Source: Thermochaetoides thermophila DSM 1495 | Taxonomy: Eukaryota > Ascomycota > Sordariomycetes > Sordariales > Chaetomiaceae | Reading direction: 5' to 3' | Length of the DNA stretch: 64,000 bases | NCBI RefSeq assembly: GCF_000221225.1 | Contig: NW_006383036.1 | Location: 1,427,587-1,491,586, forward strand | Shown: in pieces, positions 1-11,228 of the stretch | How positions within the stretch are numbered: the first letter of the stretch is position 1 | Layout of the letters: each line of letters starts with the position of its first letter | The notes under the pieces: model-generated | The model's input: the letters and a program-made list of their open reading frames with translations, nothing else | Databases searched by the model: none | What the model was told of the DNA's origin: nothing | Translations under genes and position numbers: made by a program

Positions 1-2041
1 GGTCAGATTGTTGGCCATGGTGTTGACATCTGTCGTGATCTCCTTCCATCTGCCCTTGAGCCCGGCGACGTCGGCTTGTCCGCCCATGATTCCGTCAACG
101 CCGACATCCTTGGCCACGCGCTGGACTTCGTTACAGAAGATAGACAGCCGATCAACCATGTTGTTGATGGTCTCCTTGAGGACAAGTATCTCGCCCTTGG
201 CTTCGACTTCGATCTTTTGGCTCATGTCGCCATTGGCGATGGCTTGCGTGACGATGGAGATGTTGCGCACCTGTGAACTGCACGTCAGCATACTATCTCG
301 GTTCGCGTCGCGTCAGGTCAGGGACAAGCCATACTTGCGATGTCAGGTTCCGCGCCATGGTGTTGACGTTTTCTGTGAGATCCTTCCACTTGCCCTCAAC
401 ATTTTCGACTTGAGCCTGGCCACCGAGCGTGCCGTCGGTGCCCACTTCTCTCGCGACCTTGCTGACCTCAAACGCAAAGGTTCCCAGGCGGTCTACCATG
501 GTGTTGATGGTGTTTTTCAGATCCAAGATCTCCCCTTTCGCTTCAACACCGATCTTCTTGGTGAGGTCGCCGCGAGCCACGGCCGTGGTAACCTTCGCGA
601 TCTCGCGCACTTGCGTTGTCAGGTTCATAGCCATGCAGTTGACGTTTTCTGTCAGATCCCTCCAGACACCTTGCACATCATGGACCGTCGCTTGGCCGCC
701 CAACCTGCCCTCCGTGCCGACCTCGCGCGCGATTTTGGTCACCTCGCGGGCAAACTGCTGCAGCTGGTCGACCATGGAGTTGATGGTCTTCTTCAACTCA
801 AAGATCTCGCCGCGGCACTCGGCCTGCACCTTCTGCGTGAGGTCACCCTTGGCCACAGCAGTGGTGACCTTGATGATGTCGCGCACCTGCGTCGTCAGAT
901 TGTTGGCCATGGCGTTGACATTGACTGTCAGCTCATTCCACATGCCCTGTACGCCTTCGACGTCGGCTTGACCACCAAGCATACCCTCAGTGCCAACGTC
1001 GCGAGCCACGCGGGTGACTTCCGAGGCAAAAGTACGCAGTTGATCGACCATGGTGTTGATCGTCTGCTGTAACTGGAGGATCTCGCCTTTGGCAGGGCGC
1101 TCGATCTTTTTGGTAAGGTCGCCATGGGCGACTGCTGTGGTCACAGATGCAATCTCACGCACTTGGTCTGTGAGATTCTGGGCCATGATATTGACTGGGT
1201 TAAGGTTAGCACATACTCCAGAGAGTCGGGGGGGAAAAGGAAGGGGGGGGGGGTGTAGACTAGTAAGCACCAGGGGAGATGGCATACCGTTATCAGTCAA
1301 CTCTTTCCACGTCCCAGCAACCCCCTCGATGCGCGCTTGGCCACCAAGAATACCTTCAGTGCCGACCTCGCGTGCAACACGCGATACTTCACTAGAGAAA
1401 ACTTGCAGCTGATCCATCATGGTATTGATGGTCCGCTTGAAAGTTGTGATATCAGGGTCCATGTCTCCGGTGTTCATGAGTACCCGTTTGGAGAGGTCAC
1501 CCCTGGCAACGGCAGTGACAATCTCGCCAATCTCGCGCAAGGCCTTTTGGAAAGCAATATTTGCTTGTTGGTGCTTGCGAAGCTCGCGCTCGAGAGTAGC
1601 GATTCTCTCCTTTTCCTTGAGAGCTGCTGTCATCTCGGCCTCATCCCCCTCCCCAGCTCTCCTCAGCGCGTTGGCATGCTGTTCTAGCCCGGCAATCGCT
1701 CCATCAATGCATCCTCTCCCCGACGTATTAGGCGATGAGCCAGTAAGCTCAGGTCGAGACATGGAATGGGCATCTGTAAGGATTGGTGAACCATTCGACC
1801 CTTCCGGCGTTTGTGGGAAGATGGTTGTTGTAGAATAGTGGTAGACTTTGGCCTCGAGTTGCTGCACCCGGCAAGCAAGCGCGGCAAGCTCGCGCTCTAG
1901 TTCTGCCTTCTCAGGGCTGAGAGGGCCGGGAATCTGAAAGGGCGTAGGGCAAGCGGAGAATAGAGGGGATGGCGTCTTCGGATCGGCGGCGATGGCTTTG
2001 ACGATGGCCAAAACGGCCGCTAACGAGTGGTTGCCGCTCAT
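1..2041 (-). CDS. nik-1: Group III hybrid histidine kinase OS-1/NIK-1 (5' part, truncated by window edge)
   Basis: Cytoplasmic osmosensing hybrid histidine kinase at the top of the HOG MAPK pathway; its HAMP array is the region linked to phenylpyrrole and dicarboximide sensitivity in fungi. Exons run 2041-1288, 1194-335 and 270-1. Introns are 1195-1287 (93 nt) and 271-334 (64 nt), both GT-AG with CTAAC/CTGAC branch motifs. The protein starts MSGNHSLAAV, which aligns with the Neurospora start; an upstream in-frame ATG at 2065 is less likely. A coiled-coil-like segment with ATLERELRKHQ is followed by tandem HAMP repeats, each with a GDLSK/GDLTK/GDMSQ motif, a TINTMVDQL motif and an EVGTEG-LGGQ motif. 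At least five repeats fall inside the window; the kinase and receiver domains lie beyond base 1. The linker before the first HAMP looks shorter than in Neurospora, from memory of that protein. The first intron is a multiple of three and stop-free. Confidence 0.95.
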
Positions 2042-4302
2042 TCTGAGGGCAGAAATGGCTATCAACGCCGTAGTGGCTGTAAAAAGAGAGTGTCGGTCAA
2101 CCTAAGGTGTAGGAGCAAAAGGAATGAAATAACTAGTAGGATAAGGAAATAGGGTAAGCGAGTTTCTTTCGTGGGCAGAGGACCATTCGCGAAAAAGAAT
2201 GGGGAGAATACGGCTGTTGATCAATTATTGCGAGTGAATAGCCAGCGTTCAATGGCAACAGGGAGGAGGAAGAGTCGGGATGCCCCGGGAGGAGCTTTTG
2301 CCGGGGAGGCTTGTGCTTTTTTTTTTTTGTAGGAGGTCACCGGCCGCCTCGCTGGACGGGCCGAGCGGGCAGGGGATGAGACAAAACAGCGAAGGTGCAT
2401 AAAGTCGCCGAGATACTAACCGTGGGTTGGGTGCCTGATAGAGTTCGGAAAAAAAGAGGGCAAGGGTCAAAGCACCACAGGCAGTAAAGTAGCTGTAGAT
2501 CCAACAGGGCGAGGGCAGCGAGATGAGATCTGCTCCAGTTTTCCTGTCACCCCTGTTACATTCTGCAGATGGATGAAAAAGGTGAAAGACGTCTTTTCCC
2601 CCCATGAGGAATGAGAAACATAGGCAAGCCAGTCAATCTACGTCAACGGCTGTACGGACGCCAAACTCTAAAGCGGAGAAAAAAGGGCTCCACGAGATCT
2701 GCAGCCGGGGTAGTGGAGAGACAACCAAGGATCACCCACACACCACTATGAAAAGGTAAGAAATCTTCTCTGTGCCGTCACATCTCTGTTTTGGCGCGGA
2801 AGCGACCTGATGATTCTGCCAGACTGGACATGAGTGTTAGGTGGCGACCTGCAACTTGATAACCAATAGCTGATTGAGAATCATTGTGCATCTCTCCGTC
2901 CCTGACTCTCCAACTGCGACAGTACAATGTGCCCAGTCTCCGCCACTCTGAGGCAATGGAAGGTCGGGGGCAGAGTAGATATGATCTTCTTCATTAGACG
3001 CCCGATTATTGGGATGGCATAGCATGGATTTCAGATGCCCTCGTCTTACGCCCCTGATGATAGACCGGATATGGTCACTTGCTGATGCTCCGTGTATTGT
3101 GGCAACAATAACTGTTACACGGCACAAGTTCGATGGCACAACAAACGTAATTCTAGGATGGCACGACTAATAATGGATGAAGCGCGTTTCAGCCATATGC
3201 ATGAGCTTGAATACAGTAGGGGGTAGCAGCTACAGTACACGATGCCAGACGGCTCGCCATTACGTGTCGGCATGGTATGTTTGTTATTTCCCTTCTGGAG
3301 GTTGCATCACAATTCACAACTGCAATTGGCACGCTTAAGATAACCTGACTTTGGACAGGGTCAATAGATGATATTTTCTACTTCCATGGGCCTGCAAGCT
3401 TTTAAACATGCTTGCTTTATGATTTATGATGATTCATGATATTCAAAAAGATTCCTAAATAAGGTATGTATCATGAAGAGGAGACACAGTGAGAGGGAAC
3501 GTGGAGAACAGAAGAAAGGTGAGAGGATCCCTGTGATTAAAGAAAACGAGATTCATCTGGGGCTGGTAACTCAAGCATCCATCAGTAGACAAAATGTATG
3601 AGCCTTCCCCTTTCATTCAAACCTTCAGCATAGCCTAAGAGAGCCACTTTTTCAATCCCGCCAAGCGAGAAATGGGATCGATCCATTAGGTTTGAAGCGT
3701 CTGTAGAGTCTGCAAAGGTGGGTCCCTGGTTGCTTGGTTTTAAGCCACTGACGTCATCAGGGACGTGTGTTGAAAATCTACGGAGGATTGGTCTTACAGA
3801 AGTCCTGTGATAACTGGATGACCAACCACCAAAACCGAAGGAGGTGAACGGAGCCAGGTCCAACAGTTACAAGAGCAAGAGCAGCAAGGGAAGGAAGTCA
3901 CCTATTGAATAATATAATCAACTCTCTTCGAGGAATAGCAGTACTTGAGGCTTGGTATTCGGTACACATGCAGCGTCGGGTACACCGCTTGAGCAACGTT
4001 CCGACGCTTTTTGCCATGATTGGCCATAAGTGGTAATACATCTCGACTTCTCCAACGCATGCCAGTTTCTTAACGGCGTGTGGCTCACGTATCTGGATAA
4101 TTGGTATGAGTGTAAATTGGTGCGACGAAACCCTGGTACTTACGATGCATGTAGAGGATCATTCCGCGGAATTTGCACGGTTCGTGGTTGGTCAGCAGCA
4201 GGGACACAAGCTGAGTAAAATGTTTGGATCTTTGCCCTGGTGGCGCCAAGCCGGGTATCGGCACCGAGCCGTCCCTCGTGTGTTTCTTGTTCGTGATCAC
4301 AC

Positions 4303-5202
4303 TACAGTACGCGTCGGACCTGCCAAAATGGCGGTCCAACTAGCCTGTTCTGTAGACTAGTCGGGTAGAGCAACCTGCAAGTTCGAGGCAGCCTGGATAT
4401 TTTTTGGGGTACATCCTAGTCCACACAATTTCTATGGGCGCTGAGGTCACCTACACATTACAACCCGTCACGACCAACAAGGGGACATCAAAGGGAAAAG
4501 TAGGATCATACACAGAGAGCCAATAAAGACGCGGCTCACGCAGGTCCGAAACGGCCAATAGGAAACAGGATCAAGAGTCACCGGCGAATAAAGGCCTTTG
4601 GTAGAAACAAGGACCGATCACGAGTACGTAAGGTAGAGAGAATGCTCATGGGAGAAGCGGACGAAGGAACTCCCCAGTCACCAACACAAACAGTTGTGCA
4701 AAATCAACAGGTGACCACAGCGATCCTGAGTCTGTGCTGAAACTCCTATCTCTCAGATTCATAAGCCTTGAGTCAAACCTGAACCCATCTCAGGAGGGCT
4801 AGACGGATCGTCACATAAACCATGTCTCCAGATATATATAAATATAGCTTTGCGCTGATACATGGTATTAAGCAAGTAGACAATAGAAACATCTGCTCTA
4901 TCTTCCCTGATATTTCCAGGAGATCTTTTTAAAAACGTCTTCTATGCTTTTGACGATTACCTGATTAACTTGCAATGAGAATTTCCGAAAGCGCAGGTAT
5001 TTTCTTTTTTTTTTTTGGTATTGTTGTATTGTTGAGTTTTTACATGCAACTGGCGATATATTACACGAAGAGTGGGTGACTTCCATTTCCATAAATGTTA
5101 TATGGCTGTAAAAAGTCCCTTAATATTTGAAGGCTGCTCCACCTGACTAATCCGCAGAATAAGTAGTCGGACCGCCGTTTTGGCAGGCCCGACGAGCACT
5201 TA
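4303..5202. mobile_element. Degenerate TIR element, Tc1/mariner-like MITE (~900 bp)
   Basis: Bases 4303-4383 match the reverse complement of 5125-5202. The left arm reads TACAGTACGCGTCGGACC and the right arm, reverse complemented, reads TAAGTGCTCGTCGGGCC. Both continue through CTGCCAAAA-YGGCGGTCC. Most differences between the arms are transitions, as expected from cytosine deamination or RIP. A TA at each outer edge would fit a Tc1/mariner target duplication. No transposase ORF remains, so it is either a non-autonomous MITE or a decayed element. Family assignment is inference; the inverted repeat itself is directly visible. Confidence 0.6.
4675..4820 (+). repeat. Dispersed ~150-bp repeat, diverged copy A
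   Basis: This stretch aligns with 5743-5897 in the same orientation. Shared landmarks are a CAGTTGT/CAATTGT motif near the start, GTGACCACAG/ATGACCGCAG, and GAACCCATCTCAGGAGG followed by GTCACA near the end. It is clearly more diverged than the other two copies and lies inside the 4303-5202 inverted-repeat element, so it was either captured by it or inserted into it. Confidence 0.5.
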
Positions 5203-5742
5203 CTCCAACAGTCTATACGAGTTGCAGATGTGCACTAGCTAAAGTAGCTAGGGTTGATGATTACTTCCATTCAGCCTCGGCACTATTGGGCTATTATAGT
5301 GCTCTTGGTGCAAGCTGAAAGAGCTGGTTCTGATGTATATCGCCTTTACGGATCTGAGCACACTCCGAGCTCGTCATCGAGGCTTCACTTCCTTTACGGA
5401 GCAAATTCCCAAGCTCCCCGAGTAGCCATTGGAAAGTGGGCATTTAAGGCTAATCCACACAGCATTGACTGCTATCACGGCTGGTAATGATGTTCGGTAG
5501 CTGCTCCGTAGACGGCGTAGCAGGGGACCAATGGGAAGGTCGCAAGCGGGATCAAGAGGGGTGCCATTCAGAAGGAGAAGCGCAGGTATCTCAGGTTCTC
5601 TCATTGCAATATACTACGAGAACTGCGGGGAAAATATCATCAAGGCCCAAATATAGACAACGGAAATAGGGCAGGCATACTAACAGCTTCGAATATAAAT
5701 ATGTATGGAGAATCACCTATCCCCCAGAGAAATGACAAGGGC

Positions 5743-5897
5743 TCCTCAGCCAGCAATAGAAACAATTGTCAACCAGCAACTGATGACCGCAGTAAGCCAC
5801 ATACACACTACTCTGCGAGGACCCCAATCCCTCAGGTTCTGCAACCTGGCCGCTACCTTCGAACCCATCTCAGGAGGTTGTGAAGTCGTCACAAAAG
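5743..5897 (+). repeat. Dispersed ~155-bp repeat, copy B (left arm of inverted pair)
   Basis: Begins CCTCAGCCAGCAATA and ends GTCGTCACAAAA. It shares a long exact core, GGCCGCTACCTTCGAACCC (from 5848), with the reverse complement of copy C, and most other differences are transitions. No coding capacity is seen. With copy C it forms a fold-back structure having a ~165-bp spacer. Confidence 0.7.
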
Positions 5898-6063
5898 AGC
5901 TTACGAAATGCATGAACGATGACAACTGATTTTATTGAAGTGAGCGGATATAATTAAATACTGTCCTATGCAATGGGACTGTCATGGAAGAGTTTGTCAG
6001 GGGAATGCCTATCTACCTACTTATCAATACTTGTGATTCTGCAGAAATGGACTCCCTATATTA

Positions 6064-6220
6064 TTTTTGTGACGATTCCACAACCTCTTGAGACGGGTTC
6101 GAAGGTAGCGGCCAGGTTGTAGAACCTGATGGACTGGGGTCCTCACACAGTAGGGTACGTGATATACTGCGGTCACCAATTGTTGTTGTTGGTTGACAAC
6201 TGTTTATTGCTGACTGAGGA
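6064..6220 (-). repeat. Dispersed ~155-bp repeat, copy C (right arm of inverted pair)
   Basis: The reverse complement begins CCTCAGTCAGCAATA and matches copy B along its length, then diverges abruptly on both sides. The sharp boundaries show that the repeat unit itself is about 155 bp. It could be the ends of a small fold-back MITE, or two insertions of a SINE- or solo-LTR-like unit in opposite orientation. Confidence 0.7.
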
Positions 6221-6702
6221 ATTCCTCCTAACGAGCGGCTAGCTAGGTCCTATATACAGGAAGGTTTCCTCCAATATTGCTCCTGCCATCACGAGTATCG
6301 CTGGTGGTTGGAGCATCACTCCGTGGTAATTTGGCCTCGGTGGTGATAATGTCTCGATTGGTCCGTCCTTTCACGCATCTCCCGTCCTGCTTTTCTTGGC
6401 AGGGCCTCCCTTATTCCGTTGGCCATGACAGTATTGCTTGGAACCCCCCCCATCTCCGGGTCCATGAAGCAAGACAGTAAGGGTTAGGGTTATACTCTAG
6501 CACATGCGGGGTGTCCGTGATAAGATAAAGATTTTGGATCCCAGGATTCTTGGGCCCGTCGCAGTGTTCGCGATCGAGAAAGTGAAAAGAGGGACGTGGG
6601 AAGTGGGAAGCGGATGAGAGCGCACCGCTACCATCTGGTTTAAGCGTTTGCAGCATTTTCCTCGCTAACATTGGTTTTAACTGCTCCTGGCCAGAGGTGG
6701 TA

Positions 6703-8307
6703 ATGTTTCGAGCCGTCCGCTGGCTGCGCGGGTCCGGCAATCGACTATTCACGATGACGACGGGCACTCACGATTCAGCCCCGGCGGCGACCGCGGCGAT
6801 TGTTGTTGCAACAGGCACTGCAGCGGCTACTGCCGCTATTCCGACAACTAATACTGCGACGGCGACAACGTCAACTTCTTCGAATGGGACTTCTGATGGG
6901 CCAACACCTGCTGATGTCCCTTCTCCCGTGGCTCTCCCTCGGGTCCCTATCCCTCCTCGTGGTGTCGACTACCGCGGCAAGGTAGTGCTTGCGCCCATGG
7001 TTCGCAGCGGCGAGTTGCCTATGCGCTTGATGGCTCTACATTACGGCGCTGACCTTGTATGGGGTATGTCGTCTGCATCCTGCTTTCATTGTTATCTTTT
7101 TATAAAAAAAATATTCGACAAGCTAGTCTTGAGCGTTGACTGACAATACAACTTCGCAACAGGCCCCGAAACTGTCGACCGCTCCCTTATTGGCGCTAAG
7201 CGCCGCATTAACCCGCGCACAAATATGATCGAGTATACTCGACTCCCCTCGCACACTCACTCCCCGGCGGCTCAGTATGAGGGCAACCAAGAGTCCGTAA
7301 TCTACCGCCTGGACCCTGTGCGCGAGGCTGGTAAGCTTGTCTTCCAGCTGGGCACGGCAGACCCAAATCTCGCTGTGGAAGCTGCACGCTTTGTGGCCCC
7401 TGACGTCGCTGGCATTGATGTCAACGCCGGTTGTCCCAAGCCGTTCAGCTTATCCGGCGGCATGGGTGCTGCGCTGCTTCGCGACCCCGACAGGCTGGTG
7501 GCCATTCTGGAAGCCCTTACGCGCGAGATTCCCCCGCAATTTGGCATTGGCGTCTCAGTCAAGATCCGGCTCCTAGAAACAGCCGAGAAGACGGAAGCCT
7601 TGGTGCGCCGTCTTGTGCGCACTGGTATCACGGGTCTGACCGTACACTGCCGGACAACGCCAATGCGCCCGCGCGAGCCCGCTATCCGTGGCCAACTGCG
7701 CATGATTGCCGACGTGTGTCGCGAAGCGGGTGTCGCATGCGTCGTGAACGGCGACGTGGCCTCTCGTGACCACGGCATGAAGCTGTGCACCGAGTTCGGC
7801 ACAGACGGTGCCATGATTGCCACGGCGGCCGAGAAGAATCCGTCATGCTTCCGCCCGGCCGATCCAGAGTCTGGCACGACGCCTCTTGCTCCCTGGCAGG
7901 AGCTGGCGGATAAGTACATACGGTTCGCGCTGGAGGTGGAGAATAAGATCGCCAACACCAAGTTTTCGCTGACGCAGCTCATCCCGGGCAAAGCGAAGGA
8001 GTACAAGATGGTGCAGGCATGCAAGTCGTACACGGAGATTGTCAAAGTTCTGGGGCTGGAGGGGGAGCTGGGAGAAGTGGCACGCGAGCAGGACCGGCTT
8101 CAGGCACTGGGTGAGTTTGAGATCCTGAAGGCGAAGAAAAAGAACCAGCAACAGCAACAGCAGCAAGAATCGAAGAAGAGGAAGAGAGAAGACGAGGAGG
8201 CCGAGGAAGGGAGAAGAAAGGATGAGAGAGCGGTTGAAGCCAATGGTGCCCCTACCGAGCCTACAGCGCCGACCCCTGAGTCAGCTGTCGCTTCGATTTC
8301 CGTTTGA
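6703..8307 (+). CDS. dus2: tRNA-dihydrouridine(20) synthase DUS2/SMM1
   Basis: FMN-dependent reductase that makes dihydrouridine at D-loop position 20 of tRNAs. Exons are 6703-7063 and 7163-8307; the 99-nt intron has a CTGAC branch motif. The 501-residue product has the Dus TIM-barrel signatures: APMVRSGELPMRL at the FMN-binding start, the NAGCPKPFSLSGGMGAALL active-site block with catalytic Cys at about residue 211, VSVKIRLL, and TVHCRTTPMRP. The N-terminus is a ~90-residue Ala/Thr-rich low-complexity stretch. The C-terminus is a polyQ plus Lys/Glu-rich tail instead of the dsRNA-binding domain of animal DUS2. The first ATG (6703) yields an Arg-rich, acid-free start resembling a mitochondrial presequence; a second in-frame ATG (6754) would omit it. 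The 3' end converges with the methylesterase gene. Confidence 0.95.
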
Positions 8308-8707
8308 TATCTTTCGCCTTTCTTTTATCTTTTTCTCATTGTTTGACTGCACTTCATTAGTGAGAAAGTTAGAGGTCCATCAGCGGGGCGTATGGGTTGG
8401 GATTTTTAGCATACAAAGGTCAGCTGGGTATGCATTTTGTGGCGGTTATGTGAGACGGGTTGGGTATACACAAAACTTGCCTAGACTTGATTTTCCTTTA
8501 CTCACGGCGGGCATTCAAATGGTTTATCTATTCTATCTCCTCATACCGATTGTTCATTTTAAAAAGTAAACTGAACTCTCGGGCAACTGGAATGTTTAGA
8601 TATTAATGCCCTTCCACCCCCCCCCCTTCTCTCTCGAGGGTGTTCATGTGTATTGTTTATGTATTGACTTATATGCACAACGCCTACTTTTCTTCTCCCT
8701 TCTCCCC
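8308..8707. other. Convergent 3' intergenic spacer
   Basis: A 400-bp spacer between the stop codons of two convergent genes. It is T-rich near 8310-8345, with a C-tract at 8616-8625. It presumably holds both 3' UTRs and poly(A) sites, and overlapping transcripts are possible. No ORF or RNA gene is recognised. Confidence 0.6.
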
Positions 8708-10250
8708 TCAGACCTTTTTCCCTTGAGCCAACAGCTCAGAAACCTTTGGCGGCAACACCAGCGCGCTACGATCGTTGCGCCGATGAAAGTCAACCAGGAC
8801 CATGGCTGTCTTTTCTGGCAAGTCTTCGTGTATGAAGTGTCCCGCCTCAGGGAAGACCTGGAGAGCATATTTGCCTGAGATTGTGTTAGAGATCAAGACG
8901 CTTTGCGTCAAATAGATGGAACGGAAGGCCTACCTTGCATCTGCCCAATCGTCAACTCTGTATCCAGTCTGTCTGTCCCCGCCAACAACAGCATTTTGCC
9001 ACCTCTGCCCCTCAAGAACTTCCCACTCAACCCACGGAACCAGCCCTCCCAGAAGGGCTGCGTCTTGGCCAAATCTGTCCTCCATGTCCACTCCTTCTGC
9101 CTTCTCGCTCCGCTGAGTGCACTCCCATCACCGTGCGCGGCGCTACTACTGCCACTGCTGCTGCCGGCGACGTTGCTATTCTTAACCAGCAACCCCGGCA
9201 CACTAACCCTTGCGCTGATCCCGTTCCTCAGCGTCCTCGAGCGCACATGCCATTCAATCGCCTCGCTGACAGAATCGAACCCCGTCGGCCGCGTTGCCAA
9301 GTACGCGTGCATGCTCTGCAGCGCGTCCATCGCCGACCCTTCTACCACGTCCAGCACCACGTACCCTAGCAGGTCGATCGCCTGCTGTTTCTCGCGCGGC
9401 AGCGAGGGGATCAGCTCGGCCGCGACGTGCGTCACGACCGCACCGCCGAGGGAGTGTCCCACGAAGATGATGGGCGGCAGAGAGGGCCAGTGCATCTGGC
9501 GTTGGGTGAGGAAGAGGACAGAGAGAAGATCTTGGGCGAGGGTTGCTAGGGAGAGGTCTTGTTTGGCAGTGTCGTCTTGGGGTTGCGGTGTGGTAGGATC
9601 CGATGATGATGATGAGGGTAAGGAGGAGGTCAGCCCATGACCACGGGCATCGAGAGAGAGAATGCCGGCGGAGGGCAGGCGTTTGCGAATTTCCGAACCC
9701 AAGACGGCGAATGAGAGACCCGATGAACCTGCGCCATGGTGAGTGACGAAGAGGGGTCCTGGAGTCTTGGATGAGCCTGAAGGGGGCGCCGGTGAGGTCA
9801 AGTAGGCGTGATAGGTGATGGAGCCGTCATCAGAGGGAAGAAACAATGCGCGTTCAAAGTAGGCCGTCCACGGGACCGGGTCCCAGGAACGGCCTGTCTG
9901 GAAACTGGAGGAGACACTCGTCCTGCTAGTTAGTAATATGAGATGGGATGAATTTAAATTACCGTGGAGACAAGGAGAGACAGCAACGTCACTTACGGCT
10001 GGGGCCGGGCGAACAGTGCCCTGCTAGGTGAAGGAATAACGGTACCGGTCGACGAAACAGACGAGGCTGAAGATGAGTCGTCGTCCTGCGGCGTATTTGG
10101 TACATAGCGGTCTTCATCGAGCTCATTGAACTCGGGGATCGGCAGGGGAGGGGGCATGATGGGATGGTTCAGAGACGACATGGGCGCGTGGCCGGATTGA
10201 AGAGCCTGGTTGTATTTCGCCTTGAGACGCTGCCTGTGAAGCTCGCTCAT
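8708..10250 (-). CDS. ppe1: Protein phosphatase methylesterase 1 (PPE1/PME-1)
   Basis: Alpha/beta hydrolase that removes the methyl ester from the C-terminal Leu of the PP2A catalytic subunit and so controls holoenzyme assembly. Exons run 10250-9997, 9922-8934 and 8874-8708; introns are 74 and 59 nt, and phases join correctly to 469 residues. Visible family features are a Ser/Pro-rich N-terminus, the block SWDPVPWTAYFERAL, the oxyanion-region motif HHGAGSSGLSFA, nucleophile elbow GHSLGG (Ser ~242), LDVVEGSAMDAL (Asp ~277) and PEAGHFIHED (His ~427). The triad assignment follows human PME-1. Low-complexity insertions, Ser-rich around residues 185-200 and in the lid region before WTWRTDLAKT, lengthen it relative to animal enzymes. 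Confidence 0.95.
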
Positions 10251-11228
10251 GGTCTTTCTGTGTACCTTATGATAAAAGAAGGGTATCCGATTTTTATAAG
10301 TATTTTTTGGGGTTGCCGGCGGAGCTTAAGATGATGCAGTTTTGAATTATCTCATTTTTTAGGACTCTAGGCGCTTCTTGTCGAAGATTTGGGAAAACGT
10401 GGTCACTGGCCGGGTCAGAAATCAGAAAGCGGGGCGTGGGACTCGACGTCGTTGAACCATGGCCAGGAGTACCAGGACCTTGGTGATTATTGTCACCGAA
10501 AAACAGAGATTATTGAGCACTGAAACAAAAGCATAACCGATGATTCTGACAGCGAGACTTTGTCTGAAGTGGGATGAGGTTGGGAAGGATACTTGTGAGT
10601 ATCGTGACCGTGAGTGACAGCGCCCAAGCTAGCTGACCTCCCTGGGCACCAAAGGCCAAGCAAAGTGAGGTCATTGTGCTTCGCAGTCAATGAAATTCGC
10701 ACTGTGTTCCTATTTAATGCACCCCCCCTCTTTTCCACCCCCCCCCCTCCCTCTCCCAAGGATCCAACGTTCAAGGAGCAAGCTCAAAACGTGCTGGGCA
10801 CCAATTAAGACGTAGAAACGACCACTGCCTTGCCATCCAAACCCTGTAGAGTCTAGTAAGTAAATTGTATGTCAGAAACGTGAGTGAATATAATGAATTC
10901 TCCCACAGCTGTCAGCTCATATCCATATCAATGACAGACAGCGACCCTGTGAGAAATGCCCTCTCTGTTTTGAACACGCTCAAGGGAAGATAGAGCGGTA
11001 CAAAAGTGCTCTGAGATTTGGCGGCATACAAAAGTGCAGCTGTATCCGGGGATATTTACACACATATTATATCTTAAAAAAAAAACACCATATCTCGTAT
11101 GTAGGGCCAGATACACATGCATTGTACAAAGTCACCCCTACCATTATTCAACCCAGCGTCCAAACAAACACAGCTTACCTTCTCTCCCTACGCCATCTCT
11201 GCACCTCTTCTCCTACACGACAGTGCAA
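10251..11228. other. Intergenic: ppe1 promoter and 3' flank of the FLC-like gene
   Basis: Tandem minus-strand arrangement, so this interval holds the ppe1 leader and promoter (right of 10250) and the terminator side of the upstream gene (left of 11229). It contains C-tracts at about 10721-10747 and an A-run at 11075-11084. No convincing ORF. Confidence 0.6.

Larger units (their letters stand above)
2042..6702. other. Gene-free interval with transposon relics
   Basis: No ORF here resembles a conserved protein. About 2042-2840 is probably the leader and promoter of the minus-strand histidine kinase gene and carries A/T and purine tracts. From 4303 to 6220 there are degenerate repeats, described separately. 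The last ~450 bases before the DUS2 start are its promoter and contain a two-unit TTAGGG-like motif near 6479-6493. Confidence 0.7.

Noticed and set aside
8..1072. 354-codon plus-strand ORF
   Set aside because: Antisense shadow of the HAMP repeats of the nik-1 gene; its repeats mirror the real coding strand.
7302..8045. 247-codon minus-strand ORF
   Set aside because: Antisense to the conserved DUS2 coding exon; no motif of its own.
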